A DNA stretch of 64,000 bases from an uncultured Pelagibacteraceae bacterium (GTDB lineage: Bacteria; Pseudomonadota; Alphaproteobacteria; Pelagibacterales; Pelagibacteraceae). The stretch covers positions 186,001-250,000 of the forward strand of contig CACNRD010000001.1 in NCBI GenBank assembly GCA_902622795.1. Reading direction: 5' to 3'. This document shows, piece by piece, positions 17,020 to 26,080 of this stretch. Both the position numbers and the translations under genes were made by a program. Numbering within the stretch: position 1 is the first letter of the stretch; each line of letters opens with the position of its first letter. The notes under the pieces were generated by a model. The model did not search any database. It saw nothing but the letters and a program-made list of their open reading frames with translations, and was not told the DNA's origin.

Positions 17020-17685
17020 TTAATTTATATTTTTTAGACATTCAATAGCAGCATTTTGCTCAGCGTCTTTTTTTGATTTGCCTGTCGATATAAAAAATTT
17101 CGTATTAGGAAGCTTAACTCCCACTTTAAAAATAGGTTTATGACGTGGTCCTGTATTAGAAATTATTTTATAGGTTGGTAATTTTTTAAATTTTTTTAAA
17201 GCTAGCTCTTGAAGTTTTGTTTTTGCATCAATTTGAGTAACAACACTTTTTTCTATATGATTATCCCAAAGTTTTAAGATAACTTTTTCAGCTATATTTA
17301 ATCCTTTGTCTAAATAAATAGCTCCCATTAATGCCTCGCAACTATCTGAAATAATTTTGTCTTCAATTTTGATAATTTTATTTTTTGGGTTGAAAGTTTT
17401 TATATATTTCTCTAACTCAATTACTTTTGCAACTTCTAAACATGTTTTTTTATTTACTAATGATGCAAATTTTTTATCAAGTATACCCTCTTTTTCATTA
17501 GGATAGATCTTTAAAAGTTTTTGAGAAATAACTAACCCAAGCACTCTATCTCCTAAAAATTCAATCTTTTCATTATTTTCATTTGGGTTAAAACTTTTGT
17601 GAGTTAATGACTGAATTAACAAATTATTATTTTTAAATTTTATGTTTAGTTTTTTTTCTAATTTTTGATAGTTTATTTTCATCAA
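17020..17685 (-). CDS. rnc: Ribonuclease III
   Basis: A dsRNA-specific endonuclease for rRNA and mRNA processing, 221 residues. The nuclease domain has NEKIEFLGDRVLGLVIS and SDSCEALMGAIYLDKG with the catalytic acidic residues. The dsRNA-binding domain covers about 150-221 with TKLQELALKKFKKLPTYK at its start and GKSKKDAEQNAAIECLK at its end. It overlaps lepB by 4 bp. The lepB-rnc pair is canonical, but the following era gene is missing. Confidence 0.95.
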   Translation of the reverse strand: MMKINYQKLEKKLNIKFKNNNLLIQSLTHKSFNPNENNEKIEFLGDRVLGLVISQKLLKIYPNEKEGILDKKFASLVNKKTCLEVAKVIELEKYIKTFNPKNKIIKIEDKIISDSCEALMGAIYLDKGLNIAEKVILKLWDNHIEKSVVTQIDAKTKLQELALKKFKKLPTYKIISNTGPRHKPIFKVGVKLPNTKFFISTGKSKKDAEQNAAIECLKNIN

Positions 17686-18419
17686 TTAATTTTATCAAAT
17701 GTTCTATTAAATCTAATTGATTTATGCCATTTCCAAAATTCAAAAATACTACCCATCCTTCTATCAGATGAAAAAAAAATAAATTGGGCTTTACCAACTA
17801 GATTGTCTTTATGAACATAACCAACACTTGTTAGATATCTGCTGTCTTTAGAGCAATCTCTATTGTCACCTAAAAAAAAATAATGGTCATCAGGGACAGT
17901 AAAGATATCTGAATTCTGGTATGTGTATTCTTTTAAGTACACAGTGTGAAATTTTTTTCCATTCGGTAATTTTTCCTCAAATTTAAAAACATCAATAATT
18001 TCACTTCCACAATAAATATAACTTTTGCTAAGAGTTTTTGACTTTAATATTTCACCATTATTTAAATAAAGATTAGAGTCTATAAATTGAATCTTGTCGC
18101 CTGGTAGACCAATAAGTCTTTTAATATAATCTGTTCTATTATCTGCTGGTGTTTTAAAAACAACTACATCTCCACGGTTTGGACTATTGAACATTACTCT
18201 TTTGCTGAGTATAGGAGGACTAAAAGGAAAAGAATGCTTACTATAACCGTAGGAATATTTTGTAACAAACAACCTATCACCTACCAACAATGTTGGCTCC
18301 ATCGATGATGAAGGAATATAAAATGGTTGAATTAAAAGAGATCTTATTACTAAAGCAATTATTAAAGCATAAAATAAAGTTTTTATATTTTCAGAAAAAA
18401 AATTTTTATCTAACTTCAT
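17682..18419 (-). CDS. lepB: Signal peptidase I
   Basis: An inner-membrane protease that removes signal peptides from exported proteins. The 245 residues have one N-terminal membrane anchor (about 12-31), the catalytic serine S39 in IPSSSMEPTLLVGD, and the general-base lysine K100 in DYIKRLIGLPGD. Box E (FLGDNRDCSKDSRY) follows near the C-terminus. It overlaps acpS on one side and rnc on the other by 4 bp, so it is translationally coupled in the acpS-lepB-rnc run. Confidence 0.96.
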   Translation of the reverse strand: MKLDKNFFSENIKTLFYALIIALVIRSLLIQPFYIPSSSMEPTLLVGDRLFVTKYSYGYSKHSFPFSPPILSKRVMFNSPNRGDVVVFKTPADNRTDYIKRLIGLPGDKIQFIDSNLYLNNGEILKSKTLSKSYIYCGSEIIDVFKFEEKLPNGKKFHTVYLKEYTYQNSDIFTVPDDHYFFLGDNRDCSKDSRYLTSVGYVHKDNLVGKAQFIFFSSDRRMGSIFEFWKWHKSIRFNRTFDKIN

Positions 18420-18802
18420 GTTGATTGAATGATTGCAAAGGCTGTTGAATAATCTTTTTCATCTGAAATTGACAGAAAAGAATTAAACTTTTTAATTTTA
18501 TATTTTTTTTGCACAATTTTTATAATTTTTTTATTATCAACATATTTAGGCATACCTTTTTTATCATTTGTGATTTCAATGTCTTTAAAACTTAAATTGG
18601 AAGAAAATCCAGTCCCTAATGCTTTAGAAAAAGCTTCTTTGGCTGCAAATCTCTTCGAAAAAAAAGCTACTTTATTTTTGGTTTTTTTTGATAATTTAAG
18701 TTCATTACTACTATAAATTCGGCTTTTAAATTTATTGTTCTTAATGGATTTCTTGATCCTTTTGTTATCAATGATGTCAATCCCAATTCCAAGAATTTTC
18801 AT
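18416..18802 (-). CDS. acpS: Holo-[acyl-carrier-protein] synthase
   Basis: Transfers phosphopantetheine from CoA to acyl carrier protein. The 128 residues show the magnesium motif GIGIDIIDNKRI at the N-terminus and FFSKRFAAKEAFSKALGTG, the second conserved box. Length is typical. It lies between pdxJ (1 bp gap) and lepB (4 bp overlap), the normal alphaproteobacterial order. Its CoA supply depends in part on panC, also present in the window but frameshifted. Confidence 0.94.
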   Translation of the reverse strand: MKILGIGIDIIDNKRIKKSIKNNKFKSRIYSSNELKLSKKTKNKVAFFSKRFAAKEAFSKALGTGFSSNLSFKDIEITNDKKGMPKYVDNKKIIKIVQKKYKIKKFNSFLSISDEKDYSTAFAIIQST

Positions 18803-18803
18803 A

Positions 18804-19520
18804 TTATTTCAATAATTTTTTAAAATTTTTAATCACTTTTGACAAACCGTGGAATACCGACTCCCCTATTATAAAATGACCAATATTATATTCATGAATT
18901 TCTTTTATTTTTGAGAGTAATTTAGTGGTTTTATAATCCAAACCATGCCCCGCATGAACTTCTATACCCAAAGAATTTGCAAGCTTAGAACTATTTTTTA
19001 TTCTTTGAAGTTCTTTGTTATGTTTTTGTTTTGATTTAACCTTATTTGATAAATTTCCTGTATGTATTTCAATACAATCCACTTCAAGTAATTTTGAAAT
19101 TTTAATATCTTTTAAAGAGGGATTAATAAATAAACTGGTTCTTATTTTAGCTTTTTTGAATTTAAAAATTATTTTTTTTAATTTATTAAAATTTTTTTTT
19201 AAATTTAAACCTCCCTCTGTTGTAATTTCTTTTCTATTTTCTGGTACTATGCAGATGTAATTTGGTTTAATTCTTAGAGCGTTAGATATAATACTTTCAT
19301 TCATTGAAACCTCGAGATTAACTAAAACATTTTTCAAATTACATATACTTTTTGCATCTTTGTCATTAATGTGTCTTCTATCCTCTCTTAGATGTATTGT
19401 TACAGAGTCAGCTCCACACTTTACTACGTGTAATGCAGCACTGATTGGATCTGGATGTTTTTCACCTCTTGCATTTCTTAATGTTGCAACGTGATCAATA
19501 TTTACACCTAATCTTTTCAC
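18804..19520 (-). CDS. pdxJ: Pyridoxine 5'-phosphate synthase PdxJ
   Basis: Last ring-closing step of the DXP-dependent vitamin B6 pathway. The 238 residues begin KRLGVNIDHVATLRNARG, and contain TIHLREDRRHIND, the active-site glutamate in VPENRKEITTEGG, EIHTGN and EVHAGHGLDY, ending with NIGHFIIGESVFHGL. It overlaps pyrE by 4 bp and precedes acpS. It makes PLP for MetY and GlyA in the same window, although no regulation ties them. Confidence 0.96.
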   Translation of the reverse strand: MKRLGVNIDHVATLRNARGEKHPDPISAALHVVKCGADSVTIHLREDRRHINDKDAKSICNLKNVLVNLEVSMNESIISNALRIKPNYICIVPENRKEITTEGGLNLKKNFNKLKKIIFKFKKAKIRTSLFINPSLKDIKISKLLEVDCIEIHTGNLSNKVKSKQKHNKELQRIKNSSKLANSLGIEVHAGHGLDYKTTKLLSKIKEIHEYNIGHFIIGESVFHGLSKVIKNFKKLLK

Positions 19521-20104
19521 TTAATAAATCTACTTCCTGGAGTTGTAATCGGTACTGATTTAAGTGTTTTAGGTAATTTTTTTTGACTATATACAGGCAC
19601 ATCTATTTTTAAATGAGAGACAATTTTAGTTTTTATTTTTAAAGATTTTTTGGATGATCTATCTATGATAGATGCAAATCCCAATAACTTAGCATTTGCT
19701 TTCTTTATTAGTTTAACACATTCTAAACTCGATTTTCCTGTAGTAATAACATCCTCGATAATTAGAACCCTAGCACCTTTTTTGATATTAAAACCTCTTC
19801 TGAGTGTAAATTTGCCTTTAACCCTCTCACAAAAAATTGTTTCTTTTTTAAGAAGTCTGCCTATTTCGTAACCTATAATGATTCCACCCATCGCTGGAGC
19901 AAGAATTAAATCAATCTTTTTATATTTTTTTTTGATTTGGTTTGCTAGAGATTTGCAAATTTTTTCAGCTAAGTTTGGGAAACTTAAAAGTTTTGCACAT
20001 TGAATATATTTTGATGAATGCAATCCTGATGATAAAATAAAGTGACCTTCCAACAATGCATTAGTTTTTTTTAAAGTATTTAAGGATTTTTTGTGTGAAA
20101 GCAT
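19517..20104 (-). CDS. pyrE: Orotate phosphoribosyltransferase
   Basis: Couples orotate with PRPP in pyrimidine synthesis. The 195 residues carry ALLEGHFILSSGLHSSKYIQ at the N-terminus, APAMGGIIIGYEIGR and the PRPP signature ARVLIIEDVITTGKSS. The family's usual distance to the N-terminus supports the ATG at 20104, which makes the gene overlap the spoT 3' end by 44 bp in a different frame. It overlaps pdxJ by 4 bp. pyrB and an inactive pyrC-like gene are elsewhere in the window. Confidence 0.94.
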   Translation of the reverse strand: MLSHKKSLNTLKKTNALLEGHFILSSGLHSSKYIQCAKLLSFPNLAEKICKSLANQIKKKYKKIDLILAPAMGGIIIGYEIGRLLKKETIFCERVKGKFTLRRGFNIKKGARVLIIEDVITTGKSSLECVKLIKKANAKLLGFASIIDRSSKKSLKIKTKIVSHLKIDVPVYSQKKLPKTLKSVPITTPGSRFIK

Positions 20105-21806
20105 TTCTTTTTTCTTCGTGTCTAATTATCTTAAATTTTATACCCTTTTGTTTTAGCACTGCAATAAAATTTGTGAAATTTTTAAGGTTTCTTATAATTA
20201 ACTTAAATTTAAAATTAATATAGTTTGGATTTTTGCCTACCATCTCTAAACTAGAGATATTTAATTTATGACTTCCAATTAACGAACTGATATCACCAAG
20301 TTGACCAGGTTTATCAGGTAAAGACATCCAAAGCGTTGTATTATATTTTTTAATTTTTTCCTCTTTTTGTTCACCCTTATCGTGCCAATACCGCCTTATG
20401 GCAGCTCTAGCTTTTCCAGTTTTAGTAGTAGGTATCCAATGGAGTGATGGGGAATTATTTTTTGATGTGATGATATTTACACGATCACCATTATGCAAAA
20501 TTGTTTGTAGATCGCTTTTGTTTCCATTTATTTCACATCCAGTTGCAGAGTTACCAATTTTTGTATGTACAGCATAAGCAAAATCAATAGCAGTAGCTTC
20601 TTTAGGTAATTTGATAACTGAACCTTTAGGAGTAAAACAAAAAACGTTTTCTTGGAACATTTGAAGTTTAGTATATTCATATGAATGCTCTGGATTTTCA
20701 TTTTTTTCTATAATTTCAACTAAATCTTTTAACCAATCATATTCCTTCCAGCTTAATGAATTAAACTTTTCTGAAGATTTATATTTCCAATGTGATGCTA
20801 TGCCTCTCTCTGCAAATTCATGCATTTCACTTGTTCTAATTTGTATTTCAATTGGTTTTTTATTTGAACCTATTACTGAAGTATGAATAGACTCATAACC
20901 GTTAATTTTAGGAGAAGATATATAATCTTTAAACTTTCCAGGAATACAATTCCATTTTTTATGAAATATTCCTAGCGTTTTATAACAGTCATCAATATTT
21001 TTTAAAATTACTCTAAATCCAATAATGTCGGTCACTTGTTCTAGAGAAACTCTTTTTTTTTGAACTTTTCTCCAAATTGAAAAAGGAGTTTTTTCTCTTC
21101 CATAAATTTCTGCGTTGATATGATTTTCATTTAAAATAGAGCTTAACTCAAAAGAAAGTTCCTCAAATAAATTTTTCTTATCGAGTTTGATTTCGTCCAA
21201 TCTTTTTTTAATTAATTTTCTTGCATCATTATTTAAAATTTCAAAAGATAAATCTTCAAGCTCATCACGGATTCTATGCATTCCCATTCTGTCTGCAAGT
21301 GGTGCATATACTTCCATTGTTTCTTGGGCAATCCTTTTTCTTTTATCTTCCTTAGTTATTGCTTTGATGGTTCTCATATTATGAAGTCGATCAGCAATTT
21401 TAACTAATAAAACTCTAATATCTTTAGAAGTTGCTAAAATTAATTTTCTAAAATTTTCTGCTTTTGAGTTAAAACTTGCAGTGTTTTCAAAAACAGAAAT
21501 TTTAGTAACTCCATCTACTAAATCTGCTACCTCAGGTCCAAATTCATTTTTGATTGTCTCATATGTGGCAACAGTATCTTCAATTGTATCATGTAATAAT
21601 CCGGTAGTAATAGTTGCGCTATCTAATTTTAATTCAGTAAGAATATTTGCAACCTCAATTGGATGAACAGAGTAAGGGTCACCAGATGCTCTTTTTTGAT
21701 TTTGATGTGCCTTAATAGCAAAGTTATATGCTTTATCTAATCTCTCATGATTAAGAAATTTATTATATACTTTAACTTTATTTATTAGTTCATTAGAATT
21801 CAGCAT
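20061..21806 (-). CDS. spoT: Bifunctional (p)ppGpp synthetase/hydrolase, shortened Rel/SpoT
   Basis: Makes and degrades the alarmone (p)ppGpp. The HD hydrolase domain (about 30-180) has DPYSVHPIEVANILTEL and TGLLHDTIEDT; the synthetase domain (about 225-345) has YGREKTPFSIWRK, ITDIIGFRVI as DIIGFRVILK, and GYESIHTSVIG; the TGS domain (about 385-447) begins CFTPKGSVIKLPKEATAIDFAYAVH-like residues; an ACT domain (about 490-560) starts SLPDKPGQLGDISSLIG. The 581 residues are well short of the usual 700-750: the helical and zinc-finger/conserved-cysteine regions between TGS and ACT are reduced to about 45 residues. The 3' end overlaps pyrE by 44 bp. Confidence 0.93.
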   Translation of the reverse strand: MLNSNELINKVKVYNKFLNHERLDKAYNFAIKAHQNQKRASGDPYSVHPIEVANILTELKLDSATITTGLLHDTIEDTVATYETIKNEFGPEVADLVDGVTKISVFENTASFNSKAENFRKLILATSKDIRVLLVKIADRLHNMRTIKAITKEDKRKRIAQETMEVYAPLADRMGMHRIRDELEDLSFEILNNDARKLIKKRLDEIKLDKKNLFEELSFELSSILNENHINAEIYGREKTPFSIWRKVQKKRVSLEQVTDIIGFRVILKNIDDCYKTLGIFHKKWNCIPGKFKDYISSPKINGYESIHTSVIGSNKKPIEIQIRTSEMHEFAERGIASHWKYKSSEKFNSLSWKEYDWLKDLVEIIEKNENPEHSYEYTKLQMFQENVFCFTPKGSVIKLPKEATAIDFAYAVHTKIGNSATGCEINGNKSDLQTILHNGDRVNIITSKNNSPSLHWIPTTKTGKARAAIRRYWHDKGEQKEEKIKKYNTTLWMSLPDKPGQLGDISSLIGSHKLNISSLEMVGKNPNYINFKFKLIIRNLKNFTNFIAVLKQKGIKFKIIRHEEKRNAFTQKILKYFKKN

Positions 21807-21825
21807 TCTTTACTATATCATTAAA

Positions 21826-22344
21826 TTAAATTTGTTTAATAGATGTAATATCGTCCACAGGAAGTAACGAAATTAGGGTCTTAATATCTAATTTTTTAGA
21901 TGGGTGTTTCCAGTTTTTTTCAATCTCAAACAAGGGGAGTAAAACAAAATTTCTTTTATGCATTCTTTTATGAGGTAAATTTAGCTTACTTTTGATATTT
22001 AATTTCATTCCATGAAAATCAATAATGTCAATATCACATATACGGGGAGAGTTTTTTTTTGATTTTTTTCTACCTAAGCTAATCTCAATTTTTTTACAAA
22101 TATTGAGTAAACTTAAAGGATCGTGATAACTAATAATTTTCAATATTATATTTAAATATTTTGGATAATTCGGATTAGGCCATGATGGTGTTTCATAGTA
22201 TTTTGAAATTGAAATAAATTTTATGTTATTTTCTTTTAAATGAAATTTAGCTTTTTCAATATTTTCACTTCTAACACCAAGATTTGATCCTATGCCTAAA
22301 TAAACAATTTTAGCTGGATTTTCTGATATATCTTGATTTTTCAC
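21826..22344 (-). CDS. folK: HPPK, 2-amino-4-hydroxy-6-hydroxymethyldihydropteridine pyrophosphokinase
   Basis: Pyrophosphorylates hydroxymethyldihydropterin in folate synthesis. Recognised by [35 protein letters not shown], the [19 protein letters not shown] segment (RxxxNGPRxLDIDI pattern) and [17 protein letters not shown] place the start at GTG 22344, giving 172 residues; an ATG at 22404 would add 20 charged residues and overlap smpB by 95 bp. Even so the 5' end overlaps the smpB 3' end by 35 bp. It feeds the folate pool used by GlyA and sarcosine oxidase. Confidence 0.86.
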   Translation of the reverse strand: MKNQDISENPAKIVYLGIGSNLGVRSENIEKAKFHLKENNIKFISISKYYETPSWPNPNYPKYLNIILKIISYHDPLSLLNICKKIEISLGRKKSKKNSPRICDIDIIDFHGMKLNIKSKLNLPHKRMHKRNFVLLPLFEIEKNWKHPSKKLDIKTLISLLPVDDITSIKQI

Positions 22345-22780
22345 GGTTCCAATCTCTGTTTTTTTTTGTTGCTCTTTTATCGTATTGTTTTTTTCCTTTA
22401 GCAACTGCTAGTTCAATTTTAGCTTTACCTTTTTTAAAATACATTTTTGTAGGTACAATGGTAAAGCCGTCTCTTTGCATCTTTCCAATAAGTTTGTTTA
22501 TCTCTCTTTTGTTTAACAAAAGTTTTCTTTCATCTGTTGGATTGTGATTTGAATAGCTTGCTTGTTTATATGGAGAAATATGTGAATTAATAAGTACTAT
22601 TTCACCTTTTTTTTCAACTGCATATGCATCTGCTATATTAACTTTACCATCTCTGATGGACTTAATTTCAGAACCTTTTAAAACAATTCCTGCCTCTAAA
22701 AGATCTTCAAAAAAATAATTAAAACTTGCTTTTCTGTTTAAACAAATAATCTTTAAACCAGAATTGGTTTTTTTGTTCAT
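22310..22780 (-). CDS. smpB: SsrA-binding protein SmpB
   Basis: Binds tmRNA for trans-translation rescue of stalled ribosomes. The 156 residues show [47 protein letters not shown] and the basic tail ([19 protein letters not shown]) that acts in the decoding site. Its ATG shares one base with the dapA stop (TAATG), so translation is coupled. It overlaps folK downstream. The tmRNA gene itself is not in this window. Confidence 0.96.
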   Translation of the reverse strand: MNKKTNSGLKIICLNRKASFNYFFEDLLEAGIVLKGSEIKSIRDGKVNIADAYAVEKKGEIVLINSHISPYKQASYSNHNPTDERKLLLNKREINKLIGKMQRDGFTIVPTKMYFKKGKAKIELAVAKGKKQYDKRATKKNRDWNREKSRYIRKSS

Positions 22781-23661
22781 TAAATAAGTTTTGCAGACTC
22801 TATGGCTTTTTTTATAATTATTTTAGTCTCTTCTGTAACTTTAACCAATGGTAATCTAACTTCATCGTCACACAAATTCATTAGTTTGGCAGCATATTTT
22901 ACTGGACTAGGGTTGCTCTCTACAAACATTGCAGTATGTACTGGTTGCAAAATGTCATCTAATTCTTTTGCTTTAGCAAGATTTTCTTCATTTTTAGATG
23001 TTGAATTTTTTTGAAATTCTGAGCAAAGCTTTGGTGCTATATTTGCAGTTACACTAATAGTCCCAACACCTCCTCTTTTATTAAATTCAAATGCGTTATC
23101 ATCGTTTCCTGTTAATTGAATAAATTCATTACCCATTTTCTTTAACTGTTGATCAACTCTGTCTAAATCACCAGTGGCATCTTTTACACCAACAATATTC
23201 TTTAATTCATATAGTCTTGCCATTGTATCAACTGACATATCAATTACTGACCTGCCTGGTATATTATAAATTATAATAGGAATTCCACATTTATCATTAA
23301 TAGCTTTATAATGTTGATATAGTCCCTCTTGAGTGGGCTTGTTGTAATATGGTGTTACAATTAATGCAGCATTTGCACCTGCCTTTTCAGCATGAGAAGT
23401 TAGAGAAATAGCCTCCTCAGTAGAGTTAGAGCCCGTACCAGCGATAACTGGTATTTTTCCATTACTCTCTTTAATGCATAAATCAATCACACGCTCATGT
23501 TCAGTATGGCTGAGGGTTGGAGATTCTCCAGTAGTACCAGCAGGGACTAGTCCGGACGTACCATTGTCAATATGAAAATGAATTAGCTTTATATATGCAT
23601 CTTCATCTAGACCATTATTTTTGAATGGAGTGATTAAGGCAACATTTGATCCTTTAAACAT
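22780..23661 (-). CDS. dapA: 4-hydroxy-tetrahydrodipicolinate synthase
   Basis: Condenses pyruvate with aspartate semialdehyde in lysine and diaminopimelate synthesis. The 293 residues contain [30 protein letters not shown], the catalytic tyrosine near 132 in [10 protein letters not shown], and the Schiff-base lysine K160 in GVKDATGDL. It is the first gene of the leftward run reaching recO and is divergent from the transglycosylase gene across 43 bp. Placement beside smpB is common in alphaproteobacteria. Confidence 0.96.
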   Translation of the reverse strand: MFKGSNVALITPFKNNGLDEDAYIKLIHFHIDNGTSGLVPAGTTGESPTLSHTEHERVIDLCIKESNGKIPVIAGTGSNSTEEAISLTSHAEKAGANAALIVTPYYNKPTQEGLYQHYKAINDKCGIPIIIYNIPGRSVIDMSVDTMARLYELKNIVGVKDATGDLDRVDQQLKKMGNEFIQLTGNDDNAFEFNKRGGVGTISVTANIAPKLCSEFQKNSTSKNEENLAKAKELDDILQPVHTAMFVESNPSPVKYAAKLMNLCDDEVRLPLVKVTEETKIIIKKAIESAKLI

Positions 23662-23704
23662 AAATACTTATAACATAGTTTAGAGATTCATATACATAAA
23701 GATT

Positions 23705-25921
23705 ATGTGCAAAAAAATATTATTTATTCTTGGAATGGTCTTATTTGTTTCTCTTAAAATAACTAACCTTTACGGAGAGACAATACAAATTGTTCCTCCT
23801 CAAAAACCTACTTTATCATCAGAAGAGATAATTAAAAAAATATCAAAAAATATTATTATTCCTCTTAAAAAACCTACAAAATTAAAAAAGGTTGAAAAAA
23901 AGGTTGTTGTTAAGGAAATAAAAGAGAAAAAGTTAAGTTATAAAATTCCTAAAAAAAAACCAAGTGTTGCAGGAGTAACAACTACTAAAAACATTAAAAT
24001 ATCTAAATATTTTAGCAAAAAAGATTTTGGTTTGGCAAAAAAAGCTATTTCTGAAATGCAAAAAAGTAAATGGACTTCAGCTTTAAATATTTCCAAAAAA
24101 GCTAAGGATAAATCTATTTATAATTTTATTCAGTGGAGACATCTACTAACAACTGGAAATCAAGCCTCTTTTTACGATTATAAGGTTTTTATAGATAGTA
24201 ATCCTGAATATCCAAGAATTGATAGATTAAGATATTTGGCAGAACATAAATTGTCTACGGCTAATGTTTCGCCCAAGAAGATCATTACATGGTTTGGAGC
24301 TAACGAACCGCTTAGTGGATATGGTAAAATGATATTAGGCGAAAGTCACCTATTAATTGGTGATAAATCTAAGGGTACAAATTTAATTAAAGAAGGTTGG
24401 ATTACTGCAAAATTATCTAGGAATGATTTAAAGTTTTTTAGAAAGAAATTTAAAAAAAGTCTAAATGCTGATGATTATATTAAAAGAGCTGATTACCTTG
24501 CGTGGAATGGAAAGCATTGGGATCTTAAAAGACTAACAAGATATTTGCCAAAAGATTATGAGCTTTTATATACGGCCAGACAAATACTAATAAGTAAGGG
24601 ATATGGAGTTGACCAAGCAATTAAAAATGTGCCACAAAAATTTAAAAATGATGCAGGTCTTAATTATGATCGTTTGAAATGGAGAAGAAAAAAAGGTCGT
24701 GTAGACTCTTCAACAGAAATTCTACTTAAAATTAGAAATGATAAAGATTATTTAGTGATGCCAGAAAAATGGTGGAAAGAAAGAGAAATAATTTCACGGG
24801 CTCTAATTTATAAAAAAAAATACGAAATTGCTTATAAAATATCAAGTAATCACGGTATGACTGAAGGGTCAGACTTTGCAGCAGCAGAGTGGATGAGTGG
24901 CTGGATAGCTTTGAGTTTTTTAAATGATCCTTTAACAGCAAAAAATCATTTTAAAAATTTTTATGACAATGTTAATTATCCAATTAGTACCTCTAGAGGA
25001 GCTTATTGGCTAGCTAGTGCATATGAGAAACTTGGAGATAAAGAGCAATCGAATAAATGGTATTTAGAAGCATCAAAATATTTAACTACTTATTATGGTC
25101 AATTAGCATTTTTAAAGATCAATCCAAATGAAAAATTTGAACTTAATAAAGACATGGAAGTTGATAAAAAATATCGACTTATTTTTTTTAATAAAGAATT
25201 GGTTAAGATTACTTATCTTTTAGATGAGCTTAAAAAAGATAAATATACTAAATTTATTTTAAGACATCTGGCCAAAGATGATATTTCCAAAGGCAGTGAA
25301 ATACTAGCAGCTGAACTTGCAACAAATATAAATAGATATGACTTTGCTATACAAGTTTCTAAAATTGCTTCATATCAAAAAAGGTTTCATAATAAATTTA
25401 ATTATCCGATAATTAGTACTCCAAAAAGTATTAATGGAAGAAAAATCCCAGATAGCGCTTTAATTTTATCTATTATAAGACAAGAAAGTGAGTTTGATTT
25501 AGAAGCCAACAGTCACGCTGGTGCAAAAGGATTAATGCAACTAATGCCCTACACTGCAAAATTAGTTTCTAAACAAGCAAAACTTCCTTATTCAAAATCA
25601 AGATTAACTACTGATCCTGAATATAATATCAATTTAGGTTCTCATTATATTGCAGGCCTTATCTTACAATATGATGGTGCATACCCTTTTGCAGTTGCCG
25701 CTTATAATGCAGGACCAAACCGAGTTAAGTATTGGAAAAAAATTAATAAAAATCCACAAAAGAAACAAATTAATTATGTTGATTGGGTTGAGTTAATAAA
25801 ATTTAGGGAAACACGAAACTATGTTCAGCGGGTAATGGAAAATTACAATGTTTACCGATATATATTAGAACAAAGGCCTATTCCAATGAGAAATTTCTTT
25901 AAAGATCGTCCTCTATTTTAA
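23705..25921 (+). CDS. slt: Soluble lytic murein transglycosylase, Slt type
   Basis: A periplasmic enzyme that cleaves peptidoglycan with anhydro-MurNAc formation. The 738 residues start with a signal peptide (about 1-24), then a Lys/Pro-rich linker (about 30-90). A long helical superhelix of repeat-like segments (about 100-560) follows. The C-terminal SLT domain (about 580-700) has SIIRQESEFDLEANS with catalytic E594, AGAKGLMQLMPYTA and AVAAYNAGPNRV. The arrangement matches the Slt70 family. Its stop is immediately followed by the 3' end of the convergent tRNA-Ser gene. It lies back to back with dapA, often seen in alphaproteobacteria. Confidence 0.93.
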   Translation: MCKKILFILGMVLFVSLKITNLYGETIQIVPPQKPTLSSEEIIKKISKNIIIPLKKPTKLKKVEKKVVVKEIKEKKLSYKIPKKKPSVAGVTTTKNIKISKYFSKKDFGLAKKAISEMQKSKWTSALNISKKAKDKSIYNFIQWRHLLTTGNQASFYDYKVFIDSNPEYPRIDRLRYLAEHKLSTANVSPKKIITWFGANEPLSGYGKMILGESHLLIGDKSKGTNLIKEGWITAKLSRNDLKFFRKKFKKSLNADDYIKRADYLAWNGKHWDLKRLTRYLPKDYELLYTARQILISKGYGVDQAIKNVPQKFKNDAGLNYDRLKWRRKKGRVDSSTEILLKIRNDKDYLVMPEKWWKEREIISRALIYKKKYEIAYKISSNHGMTEGSDFAAAEWMSGWIALSFLNDPLTAKNHFKNFYDNVNYPISTSRGAYWLASAYEKLGDKEQSNKWYLEASKYLTTYYGQLAFLKINPNEKFELNKDMEVDKKYRLIFFNKELVKITYLLDELKKDKYTKFILRHLAKDDISKGSEILAAELATNINRYDFAIQVSKIASYQKRFHNKFNYPIISTPKSINGRKIPDSALILSIIRQESEFDLEANSHAGAKGLMQLMPYTAKLVSKQAKLPYSKSRLTTDPEYNINLGSHYIAGLILQYDGAYPFAVAAYNAGPNRVKYWKKINKNPQKKQINYVDWVELIKFRETRNYVQRVMENYNVYRYILEQRPIPMRNFFKDRPLF

Positions 25922-26013
25922 TGGCGGAAGAGGAGGGATTCGAACCCTCGGTACAAGTTTCCTCGCACGGTCATTTAGCAAACGACTGGTTTCAGCCTCT
26001 CACCCACTCTTCC
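25922..26013 (-). tRNA. tRNA-Ser (GCU anticodon)
   Basis: On the minus strand the sequence folds into a class II tRNA of 92 nt with the CCA end encoded. The acceptor stem GGAAGAG pairs fully with CTCTTCC before discriminator G. The anticodon stem GTCGT/ATGAC closes the loop TTGCTAA, giving anticodon GCT for AGC/AGU serine codons. A long variable arm follows, and the T arm carries GGTTCGAATCC. It directly abuts the slt stop codon and is divergent from soxB. Confidence 0.96.
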
Positions 26014-26080
26014 GTATGACATTGTGTAATAAGCGATTGTATTGAAAATTTAATCTTTATAAAGTAATTATTCAATTATT

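Noticed and set aside
26022..26063. Promoter for soxB (TTGTAT with TATAAA)
   Set aside because: The spacing is only 15 bp and several equally weak box pairs exist in the 67 bp gap, so no single one can be supported.
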